A stretch of DNA of 64,000 nt, from assembly GCF_902167145.1 (NCBI RefSeq), contig NC_050096.1, positions 181,881,825-181,945,824 of the forward strand, in the 5' to 3' direction. A program made the translations under genes and the position numbers. The DNA is from Zea mays (taxonomy: Eukaryota; Streptophyta; Magnoliopsida; Poales; Poaceae). The first letter of the stretch is position 1. Each line of letters opens with the position of its first letter. Below are positions 9,230 to 20,238 of this stretch, piece by piece. The notes under the pieces are model-generated. The model had not been told where the DNA came from. It was given only the letters and a program-made list of their open reading frames with translations, and ran no database searches.

Positions 9230-10377
9230 GTGAAAGCATACCTCGATCGCAAGTCACTGGCACATTCTCTGAACGACACAAAGACCGCAGTTATGCAACT
9301 TCACGACCTCATCAGTGTTATAGACTTATAGTCATCATTATAATCATCATTGTTACACTACTATTGATGGGCATTGCGACAACCAAGATTCTTGTTGTCA
9401 TCTCGTCCTAGCTTCTGGTTGCGGGATTCATATTTGGGAATGCATGCAATACTATATTTGAGGCCCTTATATTTGTATTCATCATGCATCCATTTGAGGT
9501 TGGTGACCGCTGTGTTATCGACGAAACACAGGTAACTTATACATCACTCTTTCTGGTACCAGTTTCCATTGATTTCCCATGTTACTGACATGAATGTACT
9601 CTGATGATAGATGATCGTCGAGGAAATTAATATATTATCCATTGTTCTCTTCAAGAATGACAACCAGTTTAGGCAGCTTTGAGGTCCAAAATTAAAGGGT
9701 AATTCTCAAACCTAACCTGCATTCATATTTAATTCTAGTTTTGTAAAATTATCGAAAGAAACTATGCTAGCCAGTTTAGACATCTTGTATTTTATTTATT
9801 AAAAAGGAATAAGATTACAGGGGACTAGAAAACCCTTGCAGAATATTTACAAGAAAGGGGAGCCGGGGAGAGAGAATACAATTCAAATATGTCCACAAAA
9901 CTGGAAGCTGAAGAGGGAGAGGCAGAAGGAGGAGAGAGGGAGACTGAATAATATTACAAAGAGGTTGGTGATAGTTAGTCTTATAGTATGAGGTAGTCGA
10001 AGTTGCAAGTGGCGCCAGCAATGAATAAGTTATCTTAGTATAATCACATGTTTATGAAGAATACACATTATCAATTGTCACCGATTCCCTTTACTTTCAG
10101 GTACCTGGAGAGCAAACCAACGCATTGGCATCCTACCCACACTGTAAATCTCAAGGACATCTTGGATGTGAACAAGATTAACATGTCTCTCTCAGTCCAG
10201 CACACCATGAACTTTCAAAACATCCGGGAGAAGAACATCAGGAGGTCTAAGCTCGTTATGGAGTTGAAGAAAATATTCGAGGAGATGTCCATCCGGTACC
10301 ACCTTCTACCCCAGAAAGTTGAACTTACCTACGTCAGCTCGAACCCACTGCCCATGGGTCCTTCTCATACAAGATAG
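9230..10377 (+). pseudogene. MSL mechanosensitive channel gene fragment (MscS-like, plant MSL8/10 type)
   Basis: Exon pieces: 9230 to ~9330 (VKAYLDRKSLAHSLNDTKTA), ~9370-9531 (GIATTKILVVISS, then HPFEVGDRCVID), ~9610-9672 (MIVEEINILSIVLFKNDNQF) and 10101-10377 (DVNKINMSLSVQHTMNFQNI, then ELKKIFEEMSIRYHLLPQKV). These match in order the conserved C-terminal channel core of plant MSL proteins. Splice signals survive (GTAACT after 9531; TTTCAG before 10101), so this is a genomic capture. In-frame stops (TAG at ~9331 and ~9402) and missing N-terminal exons make it a pseudogene. About 9790-10040 looks like unrelated DNA in an intron. Confidence 0.78.
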
Positions 10378-10739
10378 AAGATGGGTGAAGACTTTTAAGT
10401 CTCATACTGACAACTTGATCCATTTCATGGGATCTGACAACTGATGGCTAGCTGTGCAGTCTATTCTGAAGTTACTAAAACTCTGCATAGTAGATATTAG
10501 CTCATAGAATAATTTGTCAGATAATGCATTTGTAAGTGGTGATGGTACTGGTGATCAATGCTTTGGGATTGACCATTACACTATTTGATTATCTACACCG
10601 TTTGGTGCATCACAATCGAAAATGTTGCGAAATAGCCACTACTAAAGAAATTCAGCTGGGAGATTGAAGTGGGCCTGTCGAAATGTTATTCTTCACAATA
10701 GTACCATGTAATTCAGCTGTGAGACTGGTAGTCACTCTT
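10378..10739. other. Helitron interior, no gene seen
   Basis: AT-rich sequence after the MSL stop codon, probably its captured 3' UTR and flank. Nothing else is recognisable. Confidence 0.4.
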
Positions 10740-10925
10740 GTGCATATTTTTTGTTGGCAAAAATCTACTTCATGTCCAGTGTTCAAGAGGTTCCTGAGCT
10801 TCAAGAAGAAGCATAGGGGGAGGGAGGTCACTGTAATCGACTACATGTCGCCGCCCGTGCCCTGGCCGACCGACGACGCCAGCGGCAGGTGGCAGCCTGC
10901 TAGCTGGTGGGTCGGGCAAACGTAG
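10740..10925 (+). pseudogene. Possible fourth captured fragment: unknown C-terminal exon
   Basis: Encodes FKRFLSFKKKHRGREVTVID and YMSPPVPWPTDDASGRW, ending PASWWVGQT then TAG. GC content rises sharply relative to the flanks, as in a grass coding exon, and a CAG precedes it. I do not recognise the family. It sits inside the Helitron in the same orientation as the other captured pieces. Confidence 0.35.
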
Positions 10926-11045
10926 GATGGGCTCCTCTGATGTTGCCTCTGATGATATGGACCATGGCTATACGATATCTCCACAAGATACTCCTTCTCA
11001 ATTTCTTCGTGCCATTTGACATTAGTTATCGTGATATTATATATT

Positions 11046-11074
11046 CCCATTGCAACGCATGGGCACTCATCTAG
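11046..11074 (+). other. Helitron 3' hairpin and CTAG terminus
   Basis: CCCATTGCAACGCATGGG is an 18-mer with a 5-bp GC-rich stem (CCCAT/ATGGG), followed by 11 bases ending CTAG at 11074 and a flanking T. This is the diagnostic Helitron terminator. Confidence 0.88.
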
Positions 11075-11077
11075 TAA

Positions 11078-11271
11078 TCTATAAAGAACCTAATGTAGAC
11101 ACTTGGTGCTACCACAACTTCACCCTCAGTGCTACCACACCGCACAAAAAATAATGCAAAGCGAGCACTTCCCTTGCTTCGAACATTTTGGATAACCACC
11201 AAACTACACATACCTTAGTGTTTATAAATAAACAATAATTATATTTGAATAAATATCTCAATACCTATTTA
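11078..11271 (+). mobile_element. Truncated Helitron copy, 5' part
   Basis: Starts A|TCTATAAAGAACCTAATGTAG and shares with the next element the blocks CCACAACTTCACCC, TACCACACCG and AATAATTATATTTGAATAAA. It breaks off where the next copy begins, without its own CTAG end. Confidence 0.6.
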
Positions 11272-11737
11272 TCTATACTACTCTATTAAAAACCTAATGT
11301 GGGCACCTGATGCTACCACAACTTCACCCCTCCACGCTAACACTCTGGGCCCACCCCACGTGCCACGACTGGTTCTCTCGTCTCTCTCTCTCTCAGCTAC
11401 TGCCCTGTGGACACGCTGACACTCTAGGCCTGCCCCCACACTCTCTGACTGGTTCTCCCGTCCCTCTCTTAGCTACTGGTCTGTGGACCCAGCGCCCACG
11501 CAGCGAGCTACTGTGCCTGCTCAGGACCTGACCCCATCCACGCAGTTACCACACCGTGCAAAAAAGTATAGAGCGAGCACTCGAATCCACACCCCTAGCT
11601 CCGGAAATTTGGAGCTAACCACCAGACCACATGTATCTTAGTGTTTAGAAATAGACAATAATTATATTTGAATAAATATCTTAATACTTATTTATATGAT
11701 ATATAAAAACCATAGCAAAGCACGAACAACTGGCTAG
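11272..11737 (+). mobile_element. Short Helitron copy, complete but with a degenerate hairpin
   Basis: The 5' end is A|TCTATACTACTCTATTAAA, a near-perfect maize-type Helitron start. The 3' end is CAAAGCACGAACAACTGGCTAG (11716-11737) followed by T, aligning with the Helitron consensus terminus although the hairpin stem is decayed. It is non-coding and 466 bp long. Confidence 0.68.
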
Positions 11738-12113
11738 TTATTATTTTATGGATCACTAATAAGATTCATGGACCACTTTTGGGTATAAAACCTAGCAGCA
11801 CTACATGAATCACATTTGGTAGGAGGATAAATCAGAGTGATTGGACTAACCTATCATAGCAAGTTGTAGATCTGACAGTATATATCACTACTGTAGAACT
11901 ATATAAATGATCTTCACTATCAGCCCACTACTACTAGTTCTTAATTAAAAAATATAGAAATAATTAGAATCTATTAAAATCGAGCAATTACTTTTAGAAA
12001 TAAGCTTAGAGAAACTCTTCTCCAACTTGGGTTTTGCTTTCTTATAGATGATGACAATGCAAAAACACTTACCTCCTTCACAACTAGCGAAACATAATTA
12101 ACTAATAAGGAAT
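11738..12113. other. AT-rich spacer between Helitrons and CACTA-A
   Basis: No gene or terminal repeat recognised. It ends in AAT directly before the CACTACC terminus at 12114. Confidence 0.4.
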
Positions 12114-12625
12114 CACTACCAAAATCGGGCTCTTTGCCGAGTGCCTGAAGCACTCGACAAAGCCTGGAAAACACTCGTTGAAGTGTTTGCCGAGTGTGAC
12201 ACTCGACAAAGAGAGTTCGGCGAACAGTACATCGGCAACGGCTTCTTTGCCGAGTACTTTTTACCGGGCACTCGACAAATACTTTGCCGAATGTCACTCG
12301 GTACTCGGCAAAGAAAATCCGTCGTCACAGCGACTGGTAACGGAGACGACGTCTTTGCCGAGTGTTCTAGGTGACACTCGACAAAGAGATTACCTTTGCC
12401 AAGTGTCACCAAATACACTCGGCAAAGAGATTACCTCTTTGTCGAGTGTCCGCCAGCCTACACTCGGCAAAACTTGCTTCTTTGTCGAGTGCCAAGGTCA
12501 CAACACTCGACAAAGAAGCTTTACCGGTGCCCAGGTGTTCCTTCTCTGCCGAGTGCTACGACCCTAACACTCGGCAAAGAGGTTCTTTGCCGAGTGTAAC
12601 ACTCGACAAAGTGACCAGTATACAC
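12114..12625 (-). repeat. Terminal repeat and subterminal array of CACTA-A
   Basis: A dozen or more 12-bp units CTTTGCCGAGTG and CACTCGGCAAAG in inverted pairs separated by short spacers. Such arrays are binding sites for the TNPA-type protein in En/Spm elements. The outermost bases mirror the ends at 32162 and 44453. Confidence 0.88.
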
Positions 12626-12889
12626 CTTTTAAATTTGTTTTTGCTATTCCATCCAAACAAACAAAAGATATCACATATTCATCACATAATCATCATAGAT
12701 ATCACATATCTCACAAACACCATAAATCAAACAAGTTCTCAAAACATTACCAACATGTTAGAACACAAACATAAGTATCCAACACACAAGAACATAAGTC
12801 TCAAGTATCTCACAAAGCATTACCAACATCTAACAAGTTCAGACCGGATTATCTCACAATGTATGAACAACACTAACAAAGATAATATC

Positions 12890-14859
12890 TCATCGAGGTG
12901 GGCGGCTGGACTGGTGCGGTGATGGGCTAGGCGATCCATGAGGGTTGTTGGATGCCGCCCCAGATTGTCCCTGCACAGAGAAGAGATTGCATGTGTTATA
13001 TCAGATGAATATATATCATGAAGAACTAGAATTTTGATACTCACAGGAGTATGGAACTGAGTAGGGTCAACTATAGGGAACAATGGAGGTGGTGGAGCGA
13101 AACCCTATGCGGCGCCAAGGCTCTGCATGTACTGGAACATCTCTGCCATCCTCGCCTCTATCTCCTAACGTTCCCTCCTCTATGTTTCTAGCTGAGTCTG
13201 TAATATTCCAAGCCAATATTATAGTAACTTAAAGAGAAGGTATATAACTCAAGGGATGATGAGTTACAGAAGCACTAACCTCGAGTTGCTGTATGCGATG
13301 ATGTGAGCTGTCCTACCGAGGTCGTATGGCTATCTCGAGCTCGTGCTCCTTGCTCGCACCTGAGACAGAGTGGGAGTGGACGACGAGTCGATTGCCCTAT
13401 CGGCAATCCAGTACCGCTCATGTCTCTTGCCTCGTCCCACCCTCATGAGGACATTGGGGTCGATCTGCTCGGTCCTTGGATCATATTCTGGCCCATGGAC
13501 CTCCTGTGGCATGGCGGTGTAGTCATGAAGGCGGCTGTAGACGGCGGGGTTGCTATACACCTCGGGCCCATCATCTAGGTTGTAGGTGACGTCGGACGTC
13601 ACCTTGCCCTTGTGGGCCATAGCATAGACTGAGAAGATGGAGCAAGGCTAGCTACCATGTGACGTCGACTGCAAGAAAACCAACAAGATAGTTAGAAATA
13701 ATATCTAATCCAGTGTTATATACCTAAATTAAAAATAGGACGTACCCATGCTTCCGCATATTGGCTTAGGCTGTGGCTGCCTTGGTGGTGAGAGGGACCT
13801 TGCATCATCATATGTCGTTCCCGGCTAGCGTTGTGCGCCTCATCCCACTCATGCGAGCACCACCTATCCACCATCTGCTCCCAGCACAGAGGATGTGTGG
13901 CGCACCAATATGGAATCATCTACAAAGTAAACACGTACACTGCATATCAAAAGATAAAATTAAGGAAAAATTAAAGTGTTGTATATTGAAGTGTTGTATT
14001 TACCTACAAGTACTGGTCCCTGGTCAATGACATGGTTCGAGCTTGCTGCTTAGTCACCTTCTCCCCAAGGACGGAGCTGTGGTAGGTGACGATGGCCTAG
14101 ATTCGTGCCTCGTAGTGCATGTCCACGACGAGCTTCTTACAGCTTGTGGTGGCCGCCACATCCGCCCTAGTCTCGTATCTAGCCTCGCATCTGAAGAAAT
14201 CCTGCATACAAAGATGATGTATCCATAAATTATTTCAAGAATGTGCAACAAATGCGACATATTTTACATTATAGTAAGACTTACCCACAACTCTTGCTTC
14301 ACCCGCTCCGCCTTGTTGTTGCATTACCTGCCGTCCCGGTCTACTGCATCGAGGGCGACGGTGTAGTGGTCGAAGGTGTAGGCTTGGCCCATCAGTCCGG
14401 TGTACTCAACCAGTCCAGGGAAGTGTTCCCTGCATAGCAGGCCGAGGATGCCATTGGGGTTGCGACCATGGCCCCCAACATTCTCCACAACCATCCAAGA
14501 TCTGTCCAAGTGATAAATAAAAAGTATTAGTTTATATTATGGTTTTGAACACATAATATGAACAAGCATGGAGAACATAAAGTTACATGCCTCTCCCCAT
14601 TCGTCCGAATCAGCGGCTGCCTGTCCCGAAGTATAGGATGCTGAGGGAGACACATTGGACCTCACAGGTAGATGTTCCTTGAACCTGAGGCGCCAGAACC
14701 TGAGGCGTCCTGCTGAGCATCGTCGTCGTCCTACTATGCCGCCTGCTGCTGGTCGTTGTCGTCCTGCTGCTCCACCTGCTGTTGGACATCGTCGTCCTGC
14801 TGTGCCTCCTCCGCCGTCCTCCTCCTCACCATCCTCCTCCTCAGTCAACCGCCCACCAT
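12890..14859 (-). pseudogene. CACTA-A tnp1-like gene (plant En/Spm transposase family), decayed
   Basis: Exon by exon it matches the CACTA-B gene at 29321-31350: a C-terminal piece near 12890-12980, AMAHKGKVTSDVTYNLDDG (13330-13620), WCATHPLCWEQMVDRW (13716-13919), the RRPPQAVRSSS region around 14100 and a D/Q-rich N-terminal exon (14540-14859). The reading frame breaks several times. The product would belong to the plant Ptta/En/Spm protein family, the presumed TNPA-like DNA-binding partner. The stop is at 12890-12892 and the probable ATG at 14859. Confidence 0.7.
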
Positions 14860-15230
14860 CTTTGTCCAACAACCTGCAATTAAGAGTAAACAAATAAGCA
14901 CATATAAAAAAGATATATTTAGAAACAGGTGCGAAATAAAAAAACTATAGCATTGCATCGATTAAACATAATCTTCATATGTGTCGGGGTTAGCCGGATC
15001 ATAACTCTCATCATCACTATCAACCATTTCATAGTCAACACCATCTAAAGGCGCAAGTTCATCATTAATGTCATTGCCTTCAAGTATTACTAAGTCATTC
15101 TCATTTTGCACCTCATCATCCTCCTCATCAACAACCATTTCAATATCTACATCTATTCTGATAGCTTCGATTAAGTCTATCTCAAATCGCCCTTCTAGCC
15201 CATCTTCTTGGAAGAACTCTCCATCATATG

Positions 15231-16642
15231 TGTAAGGAAAATGGACCCTGGGCCATTTGGCTAATTGAGTTTTGGTGTTTGATGAACAACACAATCCGTG
15301 AACTAATAAGTTTTCTAGTGTTTGTGTTTGTAGTTCATAGGATGCGAAGAGAATTGGACCAAGGCAATGAGGATGCAACACCTCAAAAGAAGACATAAGA
15401 AGATGCATAGAAGTCCAATACTCAAGAACAAAGAAGCCCGAAGAAATCAGCGAAGAAATCCAAGATAAGGGCTGTCAGCCAGCGCCTGGTGGCGCACCGG
15501 ACATTGGTGTCCGGTGTGCACCGGACTGTCCGGTGTGGCACCGGACAGTCTGCGCAGAGAGGCCGCAGACAGGCGCTCTCTGGCTGTAGCACCGGACTGT
15601 CCGGTGTGCACCGGACTGTCCGGTGTGCCAACGGGCAGACGGCAACGGTCGGATCCAACGGTCGACTGCTACAGGCGCCAACGGTCGGCTGACGTGGCGT
15701 GCACCGGACATCTACTGTGCAGTGTCCGGTGGTGCACCGGACTGTCCGGTGCACCCGACGACAGAAAGCTGCTGCTTTCTGTCCAACGACTAGTTGGGGG
15801 TGTGGAGGCTATAAATACCACCCCAACCGGCCATTCTCAAGTGTGAGAGCCCAAGCAACATACCAATACACATAGTGCATATTTCCAAGAGCTCAAACAG
15901 CCAAGTGCTTAATAGAATCACTCGGTGATTAGCGTAGGTGCTTTGCGAAGTGCTTAGGTCAGTTAGACCGCTTTAGCGCTTGCTCTAGGTGAACCCTAGA
16001 TTGTTGAGTGAGTTTAGATAAACCTCACAACCCCTCGGCTCTTGCGTGAGTCGTTGTAATTGTACCGAGTGGGGCGAGAGTCTTGCGAGACCGTGACAAC
16101 CGCGTTTGTGTCACGGCCGCCACCGTGTACCGGAGGGAACGAGGCCCGCGGCGTTTCGGCCGGAAGCTCGATAGTGGAGACGGCGGGGAGCGTCCGAGAG
16201 GAGCCGGAAGCGGAGCACCACTTGCGTGTGGAGAAGGCCCGCGGCTCTCTACGGAGTTACTCGACCGTGGTGCTTGGCCCTCGCGTGGGCTTCCCTTTGC
16301 GTAGGGGCACCAACGAGGATTAGTCGGGACCTTGCGTGGTTCCGGATACCTCGGTAAAAATACCGGCGTCATCCACGAGAGTTTGCTTCTCTACTTAGCT
16401 CTTTACATTCCGCATTTATATTAAGCATTTAAGTTTCAATCTTGTAGTTATACTTATTTAGTGTAGATTGAAACATAGCCTTTGCGGTAGAGATAGCAAC
16501 ACTTAGACAAAACCTAGGTTGCACATTCTAGTTTTGATTACTTGCATAGGTTTTGCTCTAGGGATTTAATTGTGGCCTAGTTTAGTAAAAGTTTTAGAAG
16601 TCCTAATTCACCCCCCCTCTTAGGCGTCACCCGTTTCCTACA
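15231..16642 (+). repeat. 5' LTR of the copia-type element
   Basis: Contains several copies of the palindrome CACCGGACTGTCCGGTG (15500-15760) and a TATA box CTATAAATA at 15809-15817. The cap site is probably some 30 bp further on. Confidence 0.92.
15809..15817 (+). promoter_or_regulatory. LTR TATA box
   Basis: CTATAAATA, conserved in the other LTR at 20817-20825. It lies downstream of the CCGG-palindrome cluster, the expected layout of an LTR promoter. Confidence 0.75.
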
Positions 16643-16644
16643 AG

Positions 16645-16657
16645 TGGTATCGGAGCC
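16645..16657 (+). promoter_or_regulatory. Primer binding site (initiator tRNA-Met type)
   Basis: TGGTATCGGAGCC, two bases after the LTR end, differs by one base from the usual plant TGGTATCAGAGCC. Confidence 0.85.
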
Positions 16658-16722
16658 GGTTTGGCTCATTTGATACGCTTTAGCTTCACCGCTAAAAGAG
16701 CCGACGCTTTTTAGAGGAAGGG

Positions 16723-18828
16723 ATGGATACCCATAGGCCACCACACTTCGACGGCACTAACTTCCCATATTATAGTGCTAGAATGGCTTGTTACCTAGAG
16801 GCCGTTGATCTAGGTGTTTGGAGAGTCACTCGTGACGGGATGAAACCCCTCAAGAATCCCGAGAAACCCACCACGAGTGAGGAAAAAGAAATCCATTTAA
16901 ATGCTAGAGCCAAAAATTGCTTGTATGAATCTCTTAGCATGGATATTTTCAATCAAGTATTTACCCTGAAAACTGCTAATGAGATTTGGCTAAAATTGCA
17001 TGAGCTCCATGACGGCACATCCAATGTCCGTGAGCAAAAACATTGCCTAGTCTTAAATGAGTATAATTCTTTTGCTATGAAAGATGATGAGCTTGTTAGA
17101 GACATGTATTCTCGTTTGAATCTAATAATCAATGAGCTCAACTCTATTGGCATTAATAAGCTAGGTGATGCGGACATTGTGAGGAAGATTATCTCCCTGC
17201 TACCACAACAAAGATATGGGAGCATCATCACCATCCTTCACAACATGGAGGACTTGAGCAACATGACCCCGACCATTGTGATTGGGAAAATCGCGGCCTT
17301 TGAGATGTCGCGAAAAATGAGTCGGGGAGAGGAGCCAACTTCCTCAAGACCATATGCCTTTGCATGTGATGAAAGGAAGGGCAAAAAGAAGGCTCCCACT
17401 CCAAGTTCCTCAAGTGAAGAAGAGGAAGAAGAAGAAAGTGATGATGATGAAGATAATCAACCATGCACATCATCCTCCGAGGACGAAGAGACAATCCGAC
17501 GCGTCGGAAAGGTAATGGGGATGATCCGCAAGATTAATCTAATGGGTGTGCCCCTGCAGGTCGAGGATCTTCTCTTTAACATTGACAGGAAAAAGCAAAG
17601 GAAGAGAGGATGCTTCGCATGTGGGGAGAAGGGCCACTTCAGGGACAACTGTCCAAATATGGCCAAACCCAAAAAGGAGAGGAGCAAAGGCAAGGCGCTA
17701 ACAAGTGTTAGAACTTGGGATGATTCTTCAAGTGAAGATGAACCTCCAAGGACGCGCAGCCACCGGTCCTCGTCACGATCATCACGGTCATCACACAAAT
17801 GCCTTATGGCAAGAGGTAACAAAAGCACTCCATCCTCTAGTGATGAAAGTAGTAGTGATGATGAAGGTGAGGGAAAAGCCTCTCTAGATGAGCTTGCGGA
17901 AGCCGTAGAATTTTTTTAGGATGTTTGCACTAAGCAAAAAGCTCAACTTAAAACTTTGAAAAATAAGTTGGTTAGCTCTCAAAATGATTACAAAGGTTTG
18001 CTAGAAAAATTTGAAACTTTTGCAAACTTAAATAGTGAGCTATCAACTAAAATTGAGCTTTTAGAATCTAGTGCTCCATCCACTGCTACCGATGACAACC
18101 TTATTAAAAAGAATGAAAAACTTAAGGCTAAGTTAGCTAGCTCCCAAGAAGCTATTGAAAATTTGCTAGAGAAAATGGAAATTCTTAGCATACACAATAA
18201 TGAGCTAACTACTAAGCTAGAAAACATTGGTAGCACCCCAGCAGCATCTTTAGTTGAAATACCTGAAATAATTAAGAAAGATGCTTCTACTTCCTGCTTT
18301 GATTTAATTGATGATTCTAACCCCTGCAACCAAGTCGTTGTTGAGAATATTGTTGCAGAGACATGTTCGGATGAGGTTGCAAAGGAAAATGAACAATTAA
18401 AGCAAGAAGTGGCTCGCCTTGGCAAGGCTTTGTATGACAAGAAAGGCAAAGCCAAACAAATCCGACCTCCACAGGATAACACCACTGAGGGAGTGAACAA
18501 GCCTGTAGAGGGAGAAACTGTGATTTGTAGGCTATGCCACAAGGAAGGCCACAAGTCTTTCCAATGCAAGGCGATGACCGGGGATAAACAAAGGCAACAA
18601 CTCAAGCAAAAGCCATCAAGCAAAATCTCCAACACCTACATCAAAAAGGTGAACAAAAAGGATGCTACATCATATTTAATCAAGAAGAAAAAGAATGGAA
18701 AGGTGATAGCAATCAAGGCCAACAAGCAAGCCAACAAAGGAAAAGGGGCCAAACGCACCTGGGTGCCAAAGGAGATAATTTCAACCATGAAAAACACCAA
18801 GAAGGTTTGGATCCCGAAAGGGAAGTGA
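16723..18828 (+). CDS. Gag of the copia-type element, with one in-frame TAG
   Basis: Starts MDTHRPPHFDGTNFPYYSAR, the typical N-terminus of plant copia gag (DUF4219/UBN2 type). Residues ~220-255 are a Ser/Glu/Asp-rich linker. A zinc knuckle CFACGEKGHFRDNC (CX2CX4HX4C) lies at about residue 297. After codon 398 an in-frame TAG (17917-17919) interrupts the frame, which then continues open to 18828 with a long coiled coil (LLEKFETFANLNSELSTKIE) and a second knuckle CRLCHKEGHKSFQC near residue 602. The tail is Lys-rich. Gag forms the particle that packages element RNA. The TAG could be a recent mutation or read through; its 3' context is not a known strong readthrough signal. Confidence 0.82.
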
Positions 18829-20224
18829 GTGAACCAAAGGTCATCGGGAAATTTGGAGACTTGGCAAAGTTGGGATGTATATCATGGGATACATCATATT
18901 GGATCAAGTTTATTGCCAAGTGGGTTAGTGAAAATTTTGGACCCAAATTTCCCACCCATGACTAAGGTAACTAGTTTTATTGTATTTCTCGTTTTTTAGA
19001 TATGCGTATCTATTTATCTTTTATCTAGTTTACCTTTCTTGCCTAGTATTACATTTGTTATGTACTTTTGTTTAAAATCATGCATACTAGGTAAATCATA
19101 TGGTAGGATTGCTTGTTCTTAATTCATACACTTAAGCAAACCTACATGGCTTAAAATGTTTATTTAAGCATGGCACATAGCTTTTATATCACTCCATAGT
19201 AAATGATGCATCAAATGTAAAATTTTGATTTCTACAAAGTGTATCATTTAACTTATATGTGCCAAAGTTTGGATTATGGATAATTTGCCCCTCTTGATAT
19301 CAAATCATAGTGCATGTCTCCTACAAGTATTCAAAACTTGTATGCACACCTTTAGGGGGAGGTTACTCTATAATCTAATACTTTGAGACTAACACCTTTT
19401 CAAGTCTATTTCATGTGATAGTCTCATTGTAAGGAAAATGAAGTCCCCGGAGAAAGACAACAATCTTCCACTGCAAAATCTCCAAGAACTCTCATGTCTC
19501 TCAAAGAGTCAAAGCTCACCATTGACTTTCAATTGGTATCTTTTGAGACTACATTTAGTATCATTTACATGTCTTCTCCAATATTTGATTAGACTACATT
19601 TCATATCATATGCTTCCATGTTGCTATAAATGCATAAGTAGTTAACTCATATTCTGTTACCTATGCATAAGGGAAGTTAGTCTTTTCAAATCATGTCTTG
19701 CACCTCTAATTTTTCACATGCTTTTCCTAAGTAGAGGATCTCTATCAGGGGGAGTATTTCTTCATCTCTAAAGGGGGAGAAAAACTCTTTCTAAAGGAGA
19801 ATACTCATTTAGGGGGAGTAATCTTTTAAGGCCTCCTACAAGTGGTATCATTCACATGGCTTAATTTAATATCCTTCTAGTGATATCATTTGATAGATTT
19901 CTTGTTGAGGGCAAGCTTTTATTTACTTCCTACATGCTTTTAATGTCTTCCTTTTCGGTGGTTGATGCCAAAGGGGGAGAAGTTTAGTGACCAAAGCAAT
20001 GAAAACTATATCAAACACCAAACACCACCAATTTAAAATTTTTCTACAAATGGTTTTTCAAGTGGTCCAAAAATAGGAAGTAAGTAAATTATGGAGTTAG
20101 GGGGAGGCTTAAGTCCATAATATCACATTGTGGGGACAATCATGCATCTTAGCAAGTAGATTGTATATTTTCATTCAAATACTTGTATTATTTGCTTGCT
20201 TTGGTTGTGTTGTCATCAATCACC
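18829..20224. other. Non-coding interior of the copia-type element
   Basis: Where pol should be there is about 1.4 kb of AT-rich DNA with recurring GGGGGAG words and no protease, integrase or reverse transcriptase frame. Confidence 0.7.
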
Positions 20225-20238
20225 AAAAAGGGGGAGAT
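20225..20238 (+). promoter_or_regulatory. Polypurine tract of the copia-type element
   Basis: AAAAAGGGGGAGAT lies directly before the 3' LTR at 20239. Confidence 0.8.

Larger units (their letters stand above)
2658..11074 (+). mobile_element. Non-autonomous gene-capturing Helitron, with nested TEs
   Basis: The 5' end is A|TCTGTACTAACTATTAAG (from 2658), matching the maize Helitron 5' form TCTnTACTA. The 3' end has the hairpin CCCATTGCAACGCATGGG (11046-11063) and then CACTCATCTAG ending at 11074, followed by T. Insertion between A and T without target duplication is the Helitron rule. Inside, all on the plus strand, are an NRT2-like fragment, an RRM-protein C-terminal fragment, an MSL channel fragment with introns, and an unidentified final exon. 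No Rep/helicase is seen, so it would depend on another element. Two later insertions (2899-3909 and 4092-7841) enlarge it; without them it is about 3.65 kb. Confidence 0.85.

Noticed and set aside
12114..12625. CRISPR-like regularly spaced repeats (CACTCGGCAAAG)
   Set aside because: Units are in inverted pairs, spacing is irregular, and they adjoin CACTA termini in a plant genome; they are transposon subterminal repeats.
15422..15754. Open frames with repeated RTVRCT and TGQSGAH words in the LTRs
   Set aside because: They are translations of the CCGG palindromes in all frames and have no gene-like features.
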